A DNA stretch of 64,000 nt from Sphingobacterium nematocida (GCF_900168125.1 NZ_FUZF01000001.1:62001-126000); one strand, 5' to 3'; positions 9,876-19,576 are shown, counted from the first letter of the stretch. A program made the numbers and translations. The notes: a model not told the origin generated them from the letters alone.

Positions 9876-9883
9876 CAAATTTA
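9876..9883 (-). promoter_or_regulatory. -7 promoter box of the DUF4296-mutS2 operon
   Basis: TAAATTTG on the minus strand, 14 bases before the ATG at 9861, matches TAnnTTTG. No clear -33 box is visible. It is divergent from the yggS box at 9904-9911. Confidence 0.55.
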
Positions 9884-9903
9884 CAAAATGCCTTTGTAAT
9901 AGG

Positions 9904-9911
9904 TACCTTTG
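9904..9911 (+). promoter_or_regulatory. -7 promoter box for yggS
   Basis: TACCTTTG matches TAnnTTTG and lies 33 bases before the yggS ATG. A -33 element at the expected distance is not obvious. Confidence 0.5.
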
Positions 9912-9944
9912 TAAATCATATCTCCAAAAAATAATTTTCGAATA

Positions 9945-10634
9945 ATGGACATAACTGCAAATATTCAGGAAGCACAAAATGAATTAAACCCGATAGGTGT
10001 GACATTGGTAGCGATTTCTAAGACCAAGCCTATAGAAGATATACAAGAAGCATATAATGCCGGCCAGCGAATATTTGGTGAAAATATGGTTCAGGAACTT
10101 GTTGAGAAACAAGAAAAACTACCTCAAGACATACGGTGGCATTTGGTGGGGCATCTACAGACCAATAAGGTGAAATACATCGCATCATTTATTGATATGA
10201 TCCAGGCTGTGGATTCGCTAAAACTACTCGTTGAAATCAATAAGCATGCGGCTAAGCATAATCGGGTTATAGACTGTTTACTTCAGGTAGATATTGCTCA
10301 GGAAGACACCAAATTTGGACTGGATCACCCCGAGGTCATTGAACTTCTTGAAAGCGAAGAGTTTAAGTCTATGAAAAACATACGCATACGCGGCCTAATG
10401 GGTATAGCGACTAATACTGACAAAGAGAAAGAAGTTAAGGAAGAGTTTTATGAACTCAAAATGCTTTACGACGGTATCAAGGTAAGCTACTACCGTAAAG
10501 ATGATAGTTTTGATACCTTATCTATGGGAATGTCTTCAGACTATAAACTAGCGATAGAGCAAGGCAGTAATATGGTGAGACTGGGAAGCACCCTCTTCGG
10601 CAAGCGTGTCATCAAACACTTTAAGGCAAAATAA
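9945..10634 (+). CDS. yggS: YggS/PLPBP family pyridoxal-phosphate homeostasis protein
   Basis: The 229-residue product shows the family pattern of a PLP-binding fold type III barrel: the Schiff-base lysine in LVAISKTKP (Lys26), FGENMVQELVEK, WHLVGHLQTNK, and near the C-terminus LSMGMSSDYKLAIEQGSNMVRLGS, which holds the phosphate-binding residues. It buffers PLP and affects amino-acid metabolism in the cytoplasm. It is followed without a gap by an acetyltransferase gene (stop 10634, next start 10635), so the pair is cotranscribed. Confidence 0.95.
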   Translation: MDITANIQEAQNELNPIGVTLVAISKTKPIEDIQEAYNAGQRIFGENMVQELVEKQEKLPQDIRWHLVGHLQTNKVKYIASFIDMIQAVDSLKLLVEINKHAAKHNRVIDCLLQVDIAQEDTKFGLDHPEVIELLESEEFKSMKNIRIRGLMGIATNTDKEKEVKEEFYELKMLYDGIKVSYYRKDDSFDTLSMGMSSDYKLAIEQGSNMVRLGSTLFGKRVIKHFKAK

Positions 10635-11090
10635 ATGGGGGTCGTTGTACGGGTGGCGCAAAGGGAAGATTGTCCCGCGATGATGGAATTGATTCAGGAA
10701 CTAGCTGTTTTCGAAAAGCAGCCTGATGCTGTAACCGTCAGCATGGAGGAATTTGAAGATGCTGGATTTGGAACAAATCCTGTATGGGGTGCATTTGTCG
10801 CCACAGATCAAGATAAGATTGTGGCGTTATCTTTGTATTATATCCGATATTCGACCTGGAAAGGAAGGAGACTCTATTTGGAGGACCTCATCGTTAACGA
10901 GCCTTACCGTGGTCAGGGGATAGGAAAACTACTTTTGGACCGAACTATTGAGCATGCCAGAGTGAATAACTTTTCGGGAATGATGTGGCAAGTTTTAGAT
11001 TGGAATACGCCCGCTATCAAATTCTACGAATCGTATAATGCTTCGCTGGATGGTGAGTGGATCAATGTAAGTTTAAGCTTTAGAGATTAA
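10635..11090 (+). CDS. GNAT-family N-acetyltransferase
   Basis: This 151-residue single-domain protein has the GNAT acetyl-CoA loop LIVNEPYRGQGIGKLLLDRTIEHA (given here in two parts: motif A core RGQGIGK) and the C-terminal WNTPAIKFYESYNA motif typical of spermidine/diamine-type acetyltransferases. WKGRRLYLEDL precedes the core. The substrate is probably an amine but cannot be fixed from sequence. Its stop overlaps the start of the next gene by one base (11090). Confidence 0.9.
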   Translation: MGVVVRVAQREDCPAMMELIQELAVFEKQPDAVTVSMEEFEDAGFGTNPVWGAFVATDQDKIVALSLYYIRYSTWKGRRLYLEDLIVNEPYRGQGIGKLLLDRTIEHARVNNFSGMMWQVLDWNTPAIKFYESYNASLDGEWINVSLSFRD

Positions 11091-11896
11091 TGCGTAGCGG
11101 AATACTTTTTATTTTTTTTTTCGTCACAATATCTTGTGCCAACGAACGAACGAAAACCACGTCTTCAGCTAGTTCGTCCGAATATGCCCTACAGGATACT
11201 GTCGACTATTCATACCATACCAAACGGGAAATAAGCCCCTATTTTGTTGGGGATTCAACGCATATTGATACCGCATATTATCAGATCACCTATCCTATTT
11301 TTGCTAACAAGGAGATCGATAACGCACTACAAGAGGCTATCTTCATTGACAGGGAAAATAATGCGGATGAAGCTGCCATTTCATTTTTAAATGGATACAA
11401 CGAATTTGTAGAGGAGAGCAGCACCATAGCCATACATTCGGCGTGGTATAAAAAAGCGCAGAGTCAGATTATTCTTAACACACCACTATTTCTGACATTA
11501 CAAACATCTATACAAGAATACACCGGCGGTGCTCATGGTAATCATGTAACTATTTTCACGGTTTTTGATACCGATCGTCTCAAAAAATTAAAACTAGAGG
11601 AAATTATTGCAACAGGCAAACTGACTGAATTGACCAAGAAAGCGGAGACTAAATTTCGCAAACAGGAAAGCCTTTCCGACACCAGCTCATTGACCAAAGA
11701 TTTTTTCTTTGAAGATGGAATATTCGCATTAAATGATAACTTTGGACTCACAAAAGACAGGTTGATTATCTACTATAATGAATATGAGATCAAACCCTAT
11801 TCAGAAGGTGTTACCGTTATTGAGTTGCCTTACGAAGATATCTCGGATATTTTAAATGCTCGGGGTAAAAGGTATGTAAACAATATTCAGCAATAG
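11090..11896 (+). CDS. DUF3298/RsiV-like lipoprotein
   Basis: This 268-residue lipoprotein has the signal FIFFFVTISC. The mature part starts with a DUF4163-like stretch (ITYPIFANKEIDNALQEAI) followed by a DUF3298 domain (residues about 130-260). EYTGGAHGNH is the hallmark of that family, and NFGLTKDRLIIYYNEYEIKPY is its C-terminal signature. Members sense or bind envelope ligands such as lysozyme in RsiV; no such role is shown here. It overlaps the acetyltransferase by one base and is the last gene of the yggS operon. Confidence 0.85.
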   Translation: MRSGILFIFFFVTISCANERTKTTSSASSSEYALQDTVDYSYHTKREISPYFVGDSTHIDTAYYQITYPIFANKEIDNALQEAIFIDRENNADEAAISFLNGYNEFVEESSTIAIHSAWYKKAQSQIILNTPLFLTLQTSIQEYTGGAHGNHVTIFTVFDTDRLKKLKLEEIIATGKLTELTKKAETKFRKQESLSDTSSLTKDFFFEDGIFALNDNFGLTKDRLIIYYNEYEIKPYSEGVTVIELPYEDISDILNARGKRYVNNIQQ

Positions 11897-11937
11897 TTTC
11901 TTCAACCAACCTTAACTCTTATACATATAATACATTA

Positions 11938-13206
11938 ATGCAGGTTTTTAAATTTGGTGGCGCATCTGTAAAAAGTGCCGATAACATAAAAAATGTAACT
12001 TCTATATTGTCAAGATACAGGTCTTCTGAATTGCTTGTCGTAGTGTCCGCTATTAACAAAACGACAAATAAACTGGAAGAACTTACACAGGCGTACTACT
12101 ACCAGGAAAAGGATCCTTTTGCATTATTAGCGGAAGTAAAAGCCGATCATTTTAATATTCTTAAGGATTTATTTGGGGATTCGAATCATCCCGCGTTCAA
12201 TGATATCAACAATTGTTTTGTAGAGATTGAATGGATTCTAGAGGAAGAGCCTCAGGATACTTACGACTATCTTTTTGACCAGATTGTTTCTATAGGCGAA
12301 TTGGTGTCCTCCAAAATACTCGCAGCTTACTGCTTGCATATCGGTATTCCTACGAAGTGGATCGATGCCCGAAATTATATACAGACCGACAATACCTACC
12401 GCGAGGCTCAGGTTAACTGGGATCTTACGGAAGACAAAATAAGAAGGGATCTTCCCGAAATCCTAGATAATAATGTGGTCGTCACCCAAGGATTCATCGG
12501 ATCTACTTCTGAAAATTTCACAACAACCTTAGGAAGAGAGGGGTCTGATTATTCGGCCGCAATATTTGCATCTTGCCTAAATGCCGAAGACATCACTATA
12601 TGGAAAGATGTACCCGGAGTTTTAAATGCGGATCCCAAATGGTTTGAAAAGACCGAACTAATTCCAGAACTATCCTATACCGATGCGATTGAACTTACCT
12701 ACTATGGGGCAACAGTAATCCACCCGAAGACTATAAAGCCACTACAAAATAAGAAAATCACACTTAATGTAAGGTCATTTTTAGATCCGGAAAGCCCAGG
12801 AACAAAGATCAGAACAACGAATCAGACACTTCCTGTCCCTTCGTTTATTTTTAAGGTAAATCAGACTTTTATCAGTATTCAACCTCGTGATTTTTCCTTT
12901 ATTGTAGAGGATAACCTGAGTCATATCTTTAACCTTTTCCACCAATACCGTATTAAGGTTAACATGATGCACAACAGTGCGATCAGCTTTTCGGTTGCCA
13001 TAGATAGTACAGGGCAGAACATTGAGACTCTGCTGGCCGAGCTAGAAAAAAGATACAAAGTTTCTGTAGAACGCGGTCTTGAGTTGATCACTATCCGTTA
13101 CTATAATCAACAAACAATCGATCGGGTATTAGTAAATAAAGAAATAATTCGCGAACTTAAGGACAGTTATACCTGTCAAATGTTAGTGAAAAATATTGAT
13201 GAATAA
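11938..13206 (+). CDS. lysC: Aspartate kinase, monofunctional
   Basis: The 422-residue enzyme phosphorylates aspartate, the first step to lysine, threonine and methionine. It begins QVFKFGGASVKSADNI, the classic KFGGxSV motif. It has the substrate region TLGREGSDYSA near residue 200 and DVPGVLNADP near 227. The C-terminal quarter holds two ACT-like regulatory segments (about 300-420). No homoserine dehydrogenase domain follows, so it is not the fused ThrA type. The gene symbol is by function. The next gene overlaps its end by eight bases. Confidence 0.9.
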   Translation: MQVFKFGGASVKSADNIKNVTSILSRYRSSELLVVVSAINKTTNKLEELTQAYYYQEKDPFALLAEVKADHFNILKDLFGDSNHPAFNDINNCFVEIEWILEEEPQDTYDYLFDQIVSIGELVSSKILAAYCLHIGIPTKWIDARNYIQTDNTYREAQVNWDLTEDKIRRDLPEILDNNVVVTQGFIGSTSENFTTTLGREGSDYSAAIFASCLNAEDITIWKDVPGVLNADPKWFEKTELIPELSYTDAIELTYYGATVIHPKTIKPLQNKKITLNVRSFLDPESPGTKIRTTNQTLPVPSFIFKVNQTFISIQPRDFSFIVEDNLSHIFNLFHQYRIKVNMMHNSAISFSVAIDSTGQNIETLLAELEKRYKVSVERGLELITIRYYNQQTIDRVLVNKEIIRELKDSYTCQMLVKNIDE

Positions 13207-14380
13207 CCATATACTGGATAAAGAAGTACAGGCTTTTATTAAAGCTAACCGGGAACAATCGCCCAGCAGTGTAGCTTTAAAGAAGAGTCCGTTTGATGCT
13301 GTGAGTTCTTCGGAAATCGCAGCTCAGATCGATGGTTGGCAACGTGCCGTACGTAAACTGCCAACATGGGCTTTCTCTTCTAACATATATTATCCAGACA
13401 AAATAAACATCGAACAGTGTTCTTCTGAGCATACGGCCTTAATCAAACAGACCCTTATCAAAAAGGGAAGCAAGGTTGTGGACGTTACGGGTGGTTTTGG
13501 TGTCGACAGCTGTTACATGGCACAGGAGGCAGAGATTGTCGTGCATTGCGAACTTAATGAACGATTATCGCAGATCGTCAAGCATAATGCATCCGTACTA
13601 GGGGTGCCCAATTTGGTCTGTATCGCTACCGATGGCGTCGAGTTCGTCAGAAATCAAGACAATCACTCGTTAGATTATATCCTAATCGACCCTTCCAGAA
13701 GGATCAATCATTCCAAAGTTTTTCTGTTGGAAGATTGTGAGCCTAATATTATTGCCAACCAGGATATGTTTTTTGAAAAGTCGAGATTCATCATTTGTAA
13801 GGTCTCCCCTTTATTGGATATCAGTACTGCGCTTCAAAAACTAAAGCATGTCAAGCTCATCTATATTATTAGTGTAGATGCAGATTGTAAAGAGCTATTA
13901 TTTGTGCAGGATGCAAATTACACAGGCGAACCTCGACTTGCTGCAATACGACTATTTCTAGATCAGATCCAAACCCTTACCTTTACACTTGAGGAAGAGA
14001 AACAGGCATTAATACGTACGTCAGAACCACTGACTTATCTATATGACCCTGATGTCAGTGTTACCAAAGCCGGAGCCTTCAAAACGGTAGCTAAACGGTT
14101 CAATCTCTTCAAAATCCATACGCATTCCCATCTGTACACTTCTTCTGATTTTCAGGAAGATTTTCCAGGAAGGACATTTTTGGTAAAAGAGGTATTTACC
14201 CTATCCGCGTTCAAAAAAAGACACACCATCGACAAAGCCAATGTAGCTTCCAAAAACTTTCCGATGAAGGTCGAAGAAATCAAAAAAAAGTTTAAAATCA
14301 AAGATGGTGGTAGCGAATATCTTTTCTTTACAACGGACTATTTAGGTAATCCGATTGTCATACATGGGCACAAGATTTAA
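13199..14380 (+). CDS. Class I SAM-dependent methyltransferase with THUMP-like domain
   Basis: About 393 residues if started at the ATG at 13199; a TTG at 13196 is an alternative, but the ATG overlaps the lysC stop in the common coupled manner. The SAM-binding motif VVDVTGGFGVDSCYMAQEA is near residue 97 and the catalytic-type DYILIDPSRR near 162. The C-terminal part (about 280-393) corresponds to the THUMP-like/ferredoxin-like domain seen in Bacteroidota proteins of this kind. The combination suggests RNA methylation. The target is unknown. Confidence 0.85.
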   Translation: MNNHILDKEVQAFIKANREQSPSSVALKKSPFDAVSSSEIAAQIDGWQRAVRKLPTWAFSSNIYYPDKINIEQCSSEHTALIKQTLIKKGSKVVDVTGGFGVDSCYMAQEAEIVVHCELNERLSQIVKHNASVLGVPNLVCIATDGVEFVRNQDNHSLDYILIDPSRRINHSKVFLLEDCEPNIIANQDMFFEKSRFIICKVSPLLDISTALQKLKHVKLIYIISVDADCKELLFVQDANYTGEPRLAAIRLFLDQIQTLTFTLEEEKQALIRTSEPLTYLYDPDVSVTKAGAFKTVAKRFNLFKIHTHSHLYTSSDFQEDFPGRTFLVKEVFTLSAFKKRHTIDKANVASKNFPMKVEEIKKKFKIKDGGSEYLFFTTDYLGNPIVIHGHKI

Positions 14381-14420
14381 TAAAAGACAAAACCATTACA
14401 GACCTTTTTTTCATTCCTTG

Positions 14421-14428
14421 TATCTTTA
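14421..14428 (+). promoter_or_regulatory. Near-consensus -7 box directly before the LLM oxidoreductase
   Basis: TATCTTTA differs from TAnnTTTG only at the last base and ends 4 bases before the ATG at 14433, the same geometry as at 22608-22615. A very short or absent leader is implied if it is used. Confidence 0.4.
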
Positions 14429-14432
14429 AGTT

Positions 14433-15422
14433 ATGGAAAAAATAAAACTTTCTGCACTAGAGTTAGCAACAATCTGTAAAAACAGTAACGCATCGGAAGC
14501 TATTAATAGAGCTGTCGTCGGTGCACAACATATAGAACGTTTAGGTTATCATCGTATATGGCTGGCAGAACACCATAATATGCCACATATTGCCAGTTCG
14601 GCCACCGCAGTCCTTATCGGTCATATTGCGGGCAAAACATCACAAATACGAGTGGGTTCGGGAGGCATCATGTTGCCCAATCACACCCCACTGGTCGTAG
14701 CCGAACAGTTTGGCACATTGGAAAGTATATACCCAGGTAGAATAGACCTAGGTCTAGGACGAGCGCCAGGGACAGACCAGCTCACGGCAATGGCATTACG
14801 TCGAAACAATCTCAATACTTCATTCTATTTTAAAGACGATATCCTAGAACTTCAACGTTATCTGGATGAAAATAATGTCGATGCAAAAGTAAGGGCTTTC
14901 CCAGGTGAAGGTCTCGACGTGCCTATATACATCCTTGGTTCCAGCACCGATAGTGCTTACTTAGCGGCTGAGTTGGGGTTACCCTACGCCTTTGCAGCTC
15001 ATTTTGCTCCAGCAATGCTAGAGCAAGCTTCTGCTTTATACTATAGCAACTTCAAGCCTTCTGCTGCACTTAAAGAACCTTATTTTATCGTTTGCGTCAA
15101 TATTGTTGCTGCACCAACAGACGATGAGGCACATTTCTTGTCGACCAGTTTGTTTAATATGTTCGCAGGCATATTGACCAATTTAAGAAAGCCTCTGTCT
15201 CCTCCGACTGAAAAGCCTATTTATCATGGTATCCCCGAAATAGAAGAAGCTGTAAACCGCATGGTAAGCTGCACTTTTATCGGCACAGAATCGATCATCA
15301 AAAAAGAAGTGCTTGATTTTGCAAATCAACACAAAGCCCATGAAATAATGACAACAAATTATATCTTTGACGATGCTAAGCGTTTGGAAGCTTTTGATAT
15401 TATCGCCAGCGCATTACATTAG
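14433..15422 (+). CDS. LLM-class flavin-dependent oxidoreductase (luciferase-like)
   Basis: This 329-residue TIM-barrel protein of the bacterial luciferase-like superfamily, MsnO8-type subgroup, shows [43 protein letters not shown] and [15 protein letters not shown], which form the flavin pocket. It probably uses FMNH2 and oxygen or F420-like chemistry on an unknown substrate. No flavin reductase lies next to it. The downstream lipoprotein begins 10 bases after its stop and may be cotranscribed. Confidence 0.9.
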   Translation: MEKIKLSALELATICKNSNASEAINRAVVGAQHIERLGYHRIWLAEHHNMPHIASSATAVLIGHIAGKTSQIRVGSGGIMLPNHTPLVVAEQFGTLESIYPGRIDLGLGRAPGTDQLTAMALRRNNLNTSFYFKDDILELQRYLDENNVDAKVRAFPGEGLDVPIYILGSSTDSAYLAAELGLPYAFAAHFAPAMLEQASALYYSNFKPSAALKEPYFIVCVNIVAAPTDDEAHFLSTSLFNMFAGILTNLRKPLSPPTEKPIYHGIPEIEEAVNRMVSCTFIGTESIIKKEVLDFANQHKAHEIMTTNYIFDDAKRLEAFDIIASALH

Positions 15423-15432
15423 ATATAGGTAT

Positions 15433-16218
15433 ATGATAAAATACGGCTATTGCTTTCTGTTTATGATTCTTATTTCCGCCTGTCAACAAAAGTCGAGCGA
15501 GACCCAAAAAGCGAAGACAAACGATTCGGTTGGCGACGGTGTAATCGTCCAGAGTGACAGTATCTCAACGTCTGCGGTATCCCACAAGATTCCGATCTCC
15601 TCAGACTCGATTATCGAGGGGCATGTATTAATGCCTGTTCGTTATCGTGTATGGGGAGATCCCGTATCCAAGATTATCAACAACAACTGGCTTGAATTGC
15701 ACTTAAAAGATGGTTCTTATGCAGTAACTTCTGCGCTTTACCACATCGAAAATGAAGATGAGGAACCCTGTTCAGGGCTTCCGACGGAGACGATTGTACC
15801 CAAAGAAGATGTTTTGTTATTCTTCAATATACCGACCATACAAAAAGGTAGTGTAGACAGCATCGCTTTTCCAAAGCCGATCATTGAACCAGGAGAGCCA
15901 TTCCAATTTACGTATCAAAATCAAAAGTACCAGCTACAGGCTTCAGGTATCCGGTTCTATAAAGATGAAGAACGGAATAACCCAAATACCAACTATACCC
16001 TAAAGTTGTATCGCGATGGCAAACTCATTCGTACGTTAATCAATCAATCGTCTTATAACGATACTGCGACCGAATTGAAATTTATCGGAGACCTCGACAG
16101 AGATGGGCAATTAGATTTTATCTTTTCCAGTCCCAGGGATTATGAAGAGATGCGTCTCCTCATCATATTGTCGGGCAGTCCACAAGTCTATGAAGGCACC
16201 ATGCAGTTTGACTGCTAG
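15433..16218 (+). CDS. Lipoprotein of unknown function
   Basis: With the ATG at 15433 the product (261 residues) begins MIKYGYCFLFMILISAC, a good lipoprotein signal. An upstream in-frame start at 15367 would lie inside the preceding gene and bury the signal, so I reject it. The C-terminal part contains FIGDLDRDGQLDFIFSSP, an FG-GAP/dockerin-like calcium-binding loop, suggesting a beta-propeller-type or metal-binding surface protein. It converges with the flavoprotein gene ending at 16228. Confidence 0.8.
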   Translation: MIKYGYCFLFMILISACQQKSSETQKAKTNDSVGDGVIVQSDSISTSAVSHKIPISSDSIIEGHVLMPVRYRVWGDPVSKIINNNWLELHLKDGSYAVTSALYHIENEDEEPCSGLPTETIVPKEDVLLFFNIPTIQKGSVDSIAFPKPIIEPGEPFQFTYQNQKYQLQASGIRFYKDEERNNPNTNYTLKLYRDGKLIRTLINQSSYNDTATELKFIGDLDRDGQLDFIFSSPRDYEEMRLLIILSGSPQVYEGTMQFDC

Positions 16219-16227
16219 TTAAGTTGT

Positions 16228-17301
16228 TTAAATATTCAACAGACTATGTTGTGTTGCTGTAAATATGTTTCTAAAGACTGTATTTAGTTCCGCCCCATTT
16301 TGCGCTGCGCCAATGCCTAACAATGGAAAGAGGCGGACCGTTTCTTCTCGAATGCCTTTCACGATTTTCCGAGATTCACGAGCAATATCATCTAAAAGCA
16401 CGGTTTTTATCGTTGAGTGTTTTGATTCATGCCATAATAAATCAGCAAATAAACTTACCTTTTCGCGATCCGATTCTAACTGGAGTCGAAGGCCATCTAC
16501 GTTTCTGAAATAGGCCTTTCCATATTTTGACAACCAACTCTCCTCCTTCGACTTCTCGAAAAAGTATTTTTCGACCAAATCGAGGTACCTTCTGTACATC
16601 CCCATATAGTTGACAAGAAGTGTCAATTCTGCAAAAGGCATAAAAGGAATCCGGTACAATGCAGTATCTTCTGCGCGATGTTCCGGTTTAATCTGAAAGG
16701 CATGATTTGGCTCTATCGCAATCTTATCTAAGGAAAAACTATGACTTGCTGTACAAGCTAAACCAAAGGAATCCCAATCGTAATGTACGAGTACTTTGTC
16801 ACGGGGTATTAGGAATGAAAATACCACTTGTTCTCCCGATTCATCCAACCTCGGTTCGTTGCCGTCAAAAACAAAACTATTTAGGGTAAAGTGGCTCAAG
16901 TGAGGTGCTCCGGTTGCGAAGCGCCAAAACCCTGTAAGTGTATAACGCTCCCCATCCCATACTGCTGTTCCAGTAGCACGTCCCGAACCGCCCAAACAGA
17001 CTTTCGGATCGGCAAAGACTTTAGTAGCTAACTCTTTGTCCAAATAACCTGCAAACATATTGGCGCCAGCACATAGCGTCACCGTCCAGGCCATGCCACC
17101 ATCCCAATAAGCTAGTTCTTCCAAGAGGTTCAAACCATCTTGTAAACTCATTTCCGAACCTCCGAGTGAAGCCGGGACCCATATATTGAACCAATTATTC
17201 TCGTAGATCAAACCCAATTGCGCTTCGACCAAAGTCCTCGCTTGCATAGATGCCAACTGATTATCTCTTATTACCTGTATTGCATGTTCACAAATCATCA
17301 T
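16228..17301 (-). CDS. Acyl-CoA dehydrogenase-fold flavin monooxygenase-like protein
   Basis: This 357-residue protein has the acyl-CoA dehydrogenase fold: an N-terminal helical part with WVPASLGGSEMSLQDGL, a central beta domain with GSGRATGTAVWDGERYTLTG, and a C-terminal helical bundle. The C-terminus VFRNIFTATQHSLLN follows the R-D/N-x(4)-A-x-QH pattern of group D flavin monooxygenases (DszC/HsaA/HpaB-like) rather than true dehydrogenases. It starts 13 bases after the pnuT stop, so it should be controlled by the TPP riboswitch. A role in thiamine or thiamine-breakdown-product salvage is an inference. Confidence 0.7.
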   Translation of the reverse strand: MMICEHAIQVIRDNQLASMQARTLVEAQLGLIYENNWFNIWVPASLGGSEMSLQDGLNLLEELAYWDGGMAWTVTLCAGANMFAGYLDKELATKVFADPKVCLGGSGRATGTAVWDGERYTLTGFWRFATGAPHLSHFTLNSFVFDGNEPRLDESGEQVVFSFLIPRDKVLVHYDWDSFGLACTASHSFSLDKIAIEPNHAFQIKPEHRAEDTALYRIPFMPFAELTLLVNYMGMYRRYLDLVEKYFFEKSKEESWLSKYGKAYFRNVDGLRLQLESDREKVSLFADLLWHESKHSTIKTVLLDDIARESRKIVKGIREETVRLFPLLGIGAAQNGAELNTVFRNIFTATQHSLLNI

Positions 17302-17314
17302 TTTCAGAGGGGTT

Positions 17315-17932
17315 TTAATTTCTCATTAGCCTTCGCCAATTAAAATAACCGAAGATAGCAACGGTAAATAAGAAAGTAGTAAGGGCCGCAAACAGATACA
17401 GCTCTTTATGTATTAATAACGGGACAGCAAACAGATTACTCACATTAAGCAATAACCAGTTCTCGACCTTCCGTTTGGCCAAAAGCCACATGCCTGCCCA
17501 GGCGGTAGCGGATACCCAAGCGTCCCAAGCTGGGACATCCGAGTCCGTCACATGCTCGAGAATCAAAAACAAGAAAACAAATCCAAGTATACTGATCGCC
17601 GCCACCACGCTCCAGTCTCTCTTTGTACAGCTCGTGATCGGTTGTTCCCGCGCAGCTTTGCTACTGGACCAATACCACCAGCCATAAATACTCATGATCA
17701 GGTAATACATATTCAAGGCTATCTCTGCATACAACTTAGCGCCAAATAACACATACATGCCGGATACAATCCCCATAATTCCGAAGAAATAATTGGACAC
17801 CTTATTATTTTTAGAAAGCAGTACCTGCACGACACCACAGAGTGCAGAGAAGCGTTCTAACCAAGAAGTTTGCAGGAATGCGTTACTAATATTTTCGAGA
17901 ATATTTTCCATAAACAATGTAATCAAGGACAT
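17315..17932 (-). CDS. pnuT: PnuT-type thiamine transporter (PnuC family)
   Basis: This 205-residue polytopic membrane protein has about seven predicted helices and the PnuC-family motifs (GVVQVLLSKNNKVSNYFFGIMG, YLIMSIYGWWYW, WLLLNVSNLFAVPL in separate segments). PnuC homologues placed after TPP riboswitches carry thiamine rather than nicotinamide riboside, and a clear TPP riboswitch precedes this gene at 17965-18072. An internal ATG at 17911 is an alternative start. It heads an operon with the flavoprotein ending at 16228. Confidence 0.85.
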   Translation of the reverse strand: MSLITLFMENILENISNAFLQTSWLERFSALCGVVQVLLSKNNKVSNYFFGIMGIVSGMYVLFGAKLYAEIALNMYYLIMSIYGWWYWSSSKAAREQPITSCTKRDWSVVAAISILGFVFLFLILEHVTDSDVPAWDAWVSATAWAGMWLLAKRKVENWLLLNVSNLFAVPLLIHKELYLFAALTTFLFTVAIFGYFNWRRLMRN

Positions 17933-17964
17933 TATTTATGGGTATGCTTTGATAAGAGCAAAAT

Positions 17965-18072
17965 TAATCCCTACGCCAGCATTATCCGGATCAGGTTCCT
18001 CCTACTAGACGTAGGATTGGGTATAATCTCAGCTCGGTTCCGCACGAATGCGGAACCTGCACCCCATAAATA
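17965..18072 (-). promoter_or_regulatory. TPP (THI-box) riboswitch
   Basis: Read on the minus strand the region contains GGGGTGC, then CTGAGATTATACCC and, after a variable hairpin, GAACCTGATCCGGATAATGC and GCGTAGGGA. These are the conserved TPP-binding core elements in correct order. A GGTTCCGC/GCGGAACC helper stem is also present. It starts only about ten bases after the mqo stop codon, so its promoter, if separate, lies in the mqo 3' end. It should switch the PnuT/flavoprotein operon off at high TPP. Confidence 0.95.
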
Positions 18073-18082
18073 GTTTTTATAT

Positions 18083-19576
18083 TTAATCCAATTGCAATAC
18101 ACGATGCGTATGCGCACGCATCTCTGCACACAATTCGGCATTATTATTCAGAGACTGCCCCCATGAAGGTATCATCTCACGAAGTTTCTTTCTATACTCA
18201 TCGGATTTTGCTCGTTCCGGAAAGCAACGTTTTAATAGCTGAATCATGATCTCTACAGAAGTAGAAGCCCCCGGAGAAGCACCAAGCAAGGCAGCAATAG
18301 AGCCGTCTGCACTAGAAACTACTTCTGTGCCGAACTCCAATATTCCGCCGTGTTTCGGGTCTTTCTTGATTACCTGTACACGTTGTCCAGCCTTCTCTAT
18401 CCCCCAGTCTTCCATTCGAGCCGTCGGCATAAACTGCTTCAATGCATCCAATTTATCCTTTGGCTTTTTCATCACCTCCGTGATTAAATATTTAGTCAAG
18501 GGAAGATTGTCCAATCCAGCAGACAACATTGGTTTAATATTAGATAGCTTTATAGAAGCCGGCAAATCAAAATACGAGCCCTGCTTTAAGAACTTTGTCG
18601 AAAATCCAGCATAAGGACCGAAAAGCAATGCTTGTTTGCCATCGATGTAACGCGTATCTAAATGCGGCACTGACATCGGAGGCGCTCCGACAGATGCTTT
18701 GCCATATACTTTAGCATGATGCTGTTTTATGATATCTTCATTGTTGCAACGCAACCATTGTCCACCTACAGGGAAACCACCGTAACCTTTTGCTTCCGGT
18801 ATTCCGGATTTTTCTAAAAGCAATAAGGAGTGTCCACCAGCACCGATAAAAACAAATTTCGCTTTGATCTCGCGCTTCTCTCCTGTTTTCAGATCTTTAA
18901 CTTCGATCTCCCAACGACCATCATCTTCACGTTCAATATCCTTTACCTCTTGATGTAAAGCAAGCTTTATGTTATCCTTTTTATCTAAATAATCAATCAA
19001 ATCCCGAGTAAGTGCACCGAAGTTTACATCTGTTCCGATATCCATCTTAGTAGCGGCCATCGGCTCATTGGCAGCCCGCCCCTCCATCATCAATGGAATC
19101 CATTCCTTAAGCACTGATTTGTCTTCTGTATATTCCATGCCTTTGAAAAGCGTTTCTTTTTCCATGCTCTCAAATCGAGTCTTTAGGAAACGAACATCTT
19201 TCTCTCCAAAAACAGCACTCATATGTGGTACTTTACGGATAAAGTGGCTGGGATTTTTAACAATTCCTTTTTCCACCAAATATGCCCAAAACTGCTTGGA
19301 TACTTCAAACTGCTCAGCAATCTTTATTGCTTTGTCTACTTTTACCGATCCATCAGCCTGCTCGGGCGTATAGTTCAATTCACACAAGGCAGAGTGACCT
19401 GTCCCTGCATTATTCCATGCATCCGAACTCTCTGCTGCAACAATATCCAAACGCTCGACGATTTCAATATCGATATCTGGATTTAACTCATTGATTAATG
19501 CTCCAAGAGTAGCACTCATGATACCACCACCAATCAGAACGACGTCAACTTCTGTATTTTGTTTTTTCTTGCCCAT
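18083..19576 (-). CDS. mqo: Malate:quinone oxidoreductase
   Basis: Starting at the ATG at 19576 gives MGKKKQNTEVDVVLIGGGIMSA with the FAD-binding Rossmann motif at the N-terminus, about 497 residues, the normal Mqo length. Family segments include AWNNAGTGHSALCELNYTP, FIRKVPHMSAVFG, FGPYAGFSTKFLK and LLGASPGASTSVEIM near the C-terminus. The enzyme oxidises malate at the membrane and passes electrons to quinone, replacing or adding to NAD-malate dehydrogenase. A longer reading from 19606 adds ten unconserved residues. Confidence 0.95.
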   Translation of the reverse strand: MGKKKQNTEVDVVLIGGGIMSATLGALINELNPDIDIEIVERLDIVAAESSDAWNNAGTGHSALCELNYTPEQADGSVKVDKAIKIAEQFEVSKQFWAYLVEKGIVKNPSHFIRKVPHMSAVFGEKDVRFLKTRFESMEKETLFKGMEYTEDKSVLKEWIPLMMEGRAANEPMAATKMDIGTDVNFGALTRDLIDYLDKKDNIKLALHQEVKDIEREDDGRWEIEVKDLKTGEKREIKAKFVFIGAGGHSLLLLEKSGIPEAKGYGGFPVGGQWLRCNNEDIIKQHHAKVYGKASVGAPPMSVPHLDTRYIDGKQALLFGPYAGFSTKFLKQGSYFDLPASIKLSNIKPMLSAGLDNLPLTKYLITEVMKKPKDKLDALKQFMPTARMEDWGIEKAGQRVQVIKKDPKHGGILEFGTEVVSSADGSIAALLGASPGASTSVEIMIQLLKRCFPERAKSDEYRKKLREMIPSWGQSLNNNAELCAEMRAHTHRVLQLD

